Shown in pieces: positions 63,992 to 64,000 of a stretch of DNA of 64,000 nt; within the stretch, counting starts at the first letter, position 1, and each line of letters opens with the position of its first letter. The notes below the pieces were generated by a model that had not been told where the DNA came from, did no database searches, and saw nothing but the letters and a program-made list of their open reading frames with translations. The stretch covers positions 1-64,000 of the forward strand of contig NZ_JACHIA010000010.1 in NCBI RefSeq assembly GCF_014202995.1. The letters are read 5' to 3'. The position numbers were made by a program, and so were the translations under genes. This DNA comes from Longimicrobium terrae. GTDB taxonomy: Bacteria; Gemmatimonadota; Gemmatimonadetes; Longimicrobiales; Longimicrobiaceae.

Positions 63992-64000
63992 GGAACGGGG

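Overview
The window is very G+C-rich (by eye around 70 %) and gene-dense. Its coding style (ATG and GTG starts, ATGA/GTGA overlaps, many lipoproteins and Gram-negative envelope proteins) fits a diderm bacterium of the Gemmatimonadota, most plausibly a Longimicrobium-like soil organism. This assignment is an inference from gene families and small-peptide types, since no rRNA is present.

Layout. 0-8.5 kb: an edge-cut transposase end, a photoactive-yellow-protein-like PAS protein next to a NarL-type kinase/regulator pair, a GntR regulator, a beta-barrel protein, a large triple-PAS kinase, a possible lasso-like peptide precursor and a DUF4870-like membrane protein. 8.5-16.9 kb: a six-repeat PPC/DUF4344 metallopeptidase, a large exported protein, a TspO-like protein, a ketopantoate-reductase-like enzyme and a small coiled-coil protein. 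17-21.3 kb: an iron-type ABC importer (binding protein, ATPase, double permease) with a Cys-containing VESF-leader peptide gene inserted on the opposite strand. 22-32 kb: PIG-L deacetylase, HAD phosphatase, M15-like protein, a 1073-residue PAS/GAF kinase and an SDR enzyme. 32.5-38.3 kb: a complete TolC/adaptor/RND efflux operon. 38.8-45.6 kb: five tandem paralogous lamin-tail-domain lipoproteins, each with its own nearly identical terminator. 45.9-52.1 kb: a nitroreductase, an exported protein, DnaK and an HtrA/DegP protease. 52.3-56.5 kb: a putative thiol/propeller/peptide operon behind a clear sigma70-like promoter. 56.8-64 kb: tRNA-Leu(UAG), trigger factor, ClpP, ClpX, a 12-Cys VESF-leader peptide, EngB, two lipoproteins and an AraC-type regulator cut by the right edge.

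How it works together. DnaK, HtrA, trigger factor and ClpXP form a protein quality-control theme. The RND pump, ABC importer and many lipoproteins belong to envelope biology. Three large sensor kinases and the PYP-like protein point to extensive signalling.

The most unusual content is (1) the 52.4-56.5 kb operon combining two beta-propeller proteins, a CxxC thioredoxin-like protein and an 8-Cys exported peptide; (2) the five-copy lamin-tail array; (3) three orphan peptide-precursor-like genes; (4) an ~80-bp interspersed element in seven copies, six of them just downstream of a stop codon in the same orientation; and (5) a 133-bp MITE-like insertion whose uninterrupted target is present elsewhere in the same window.
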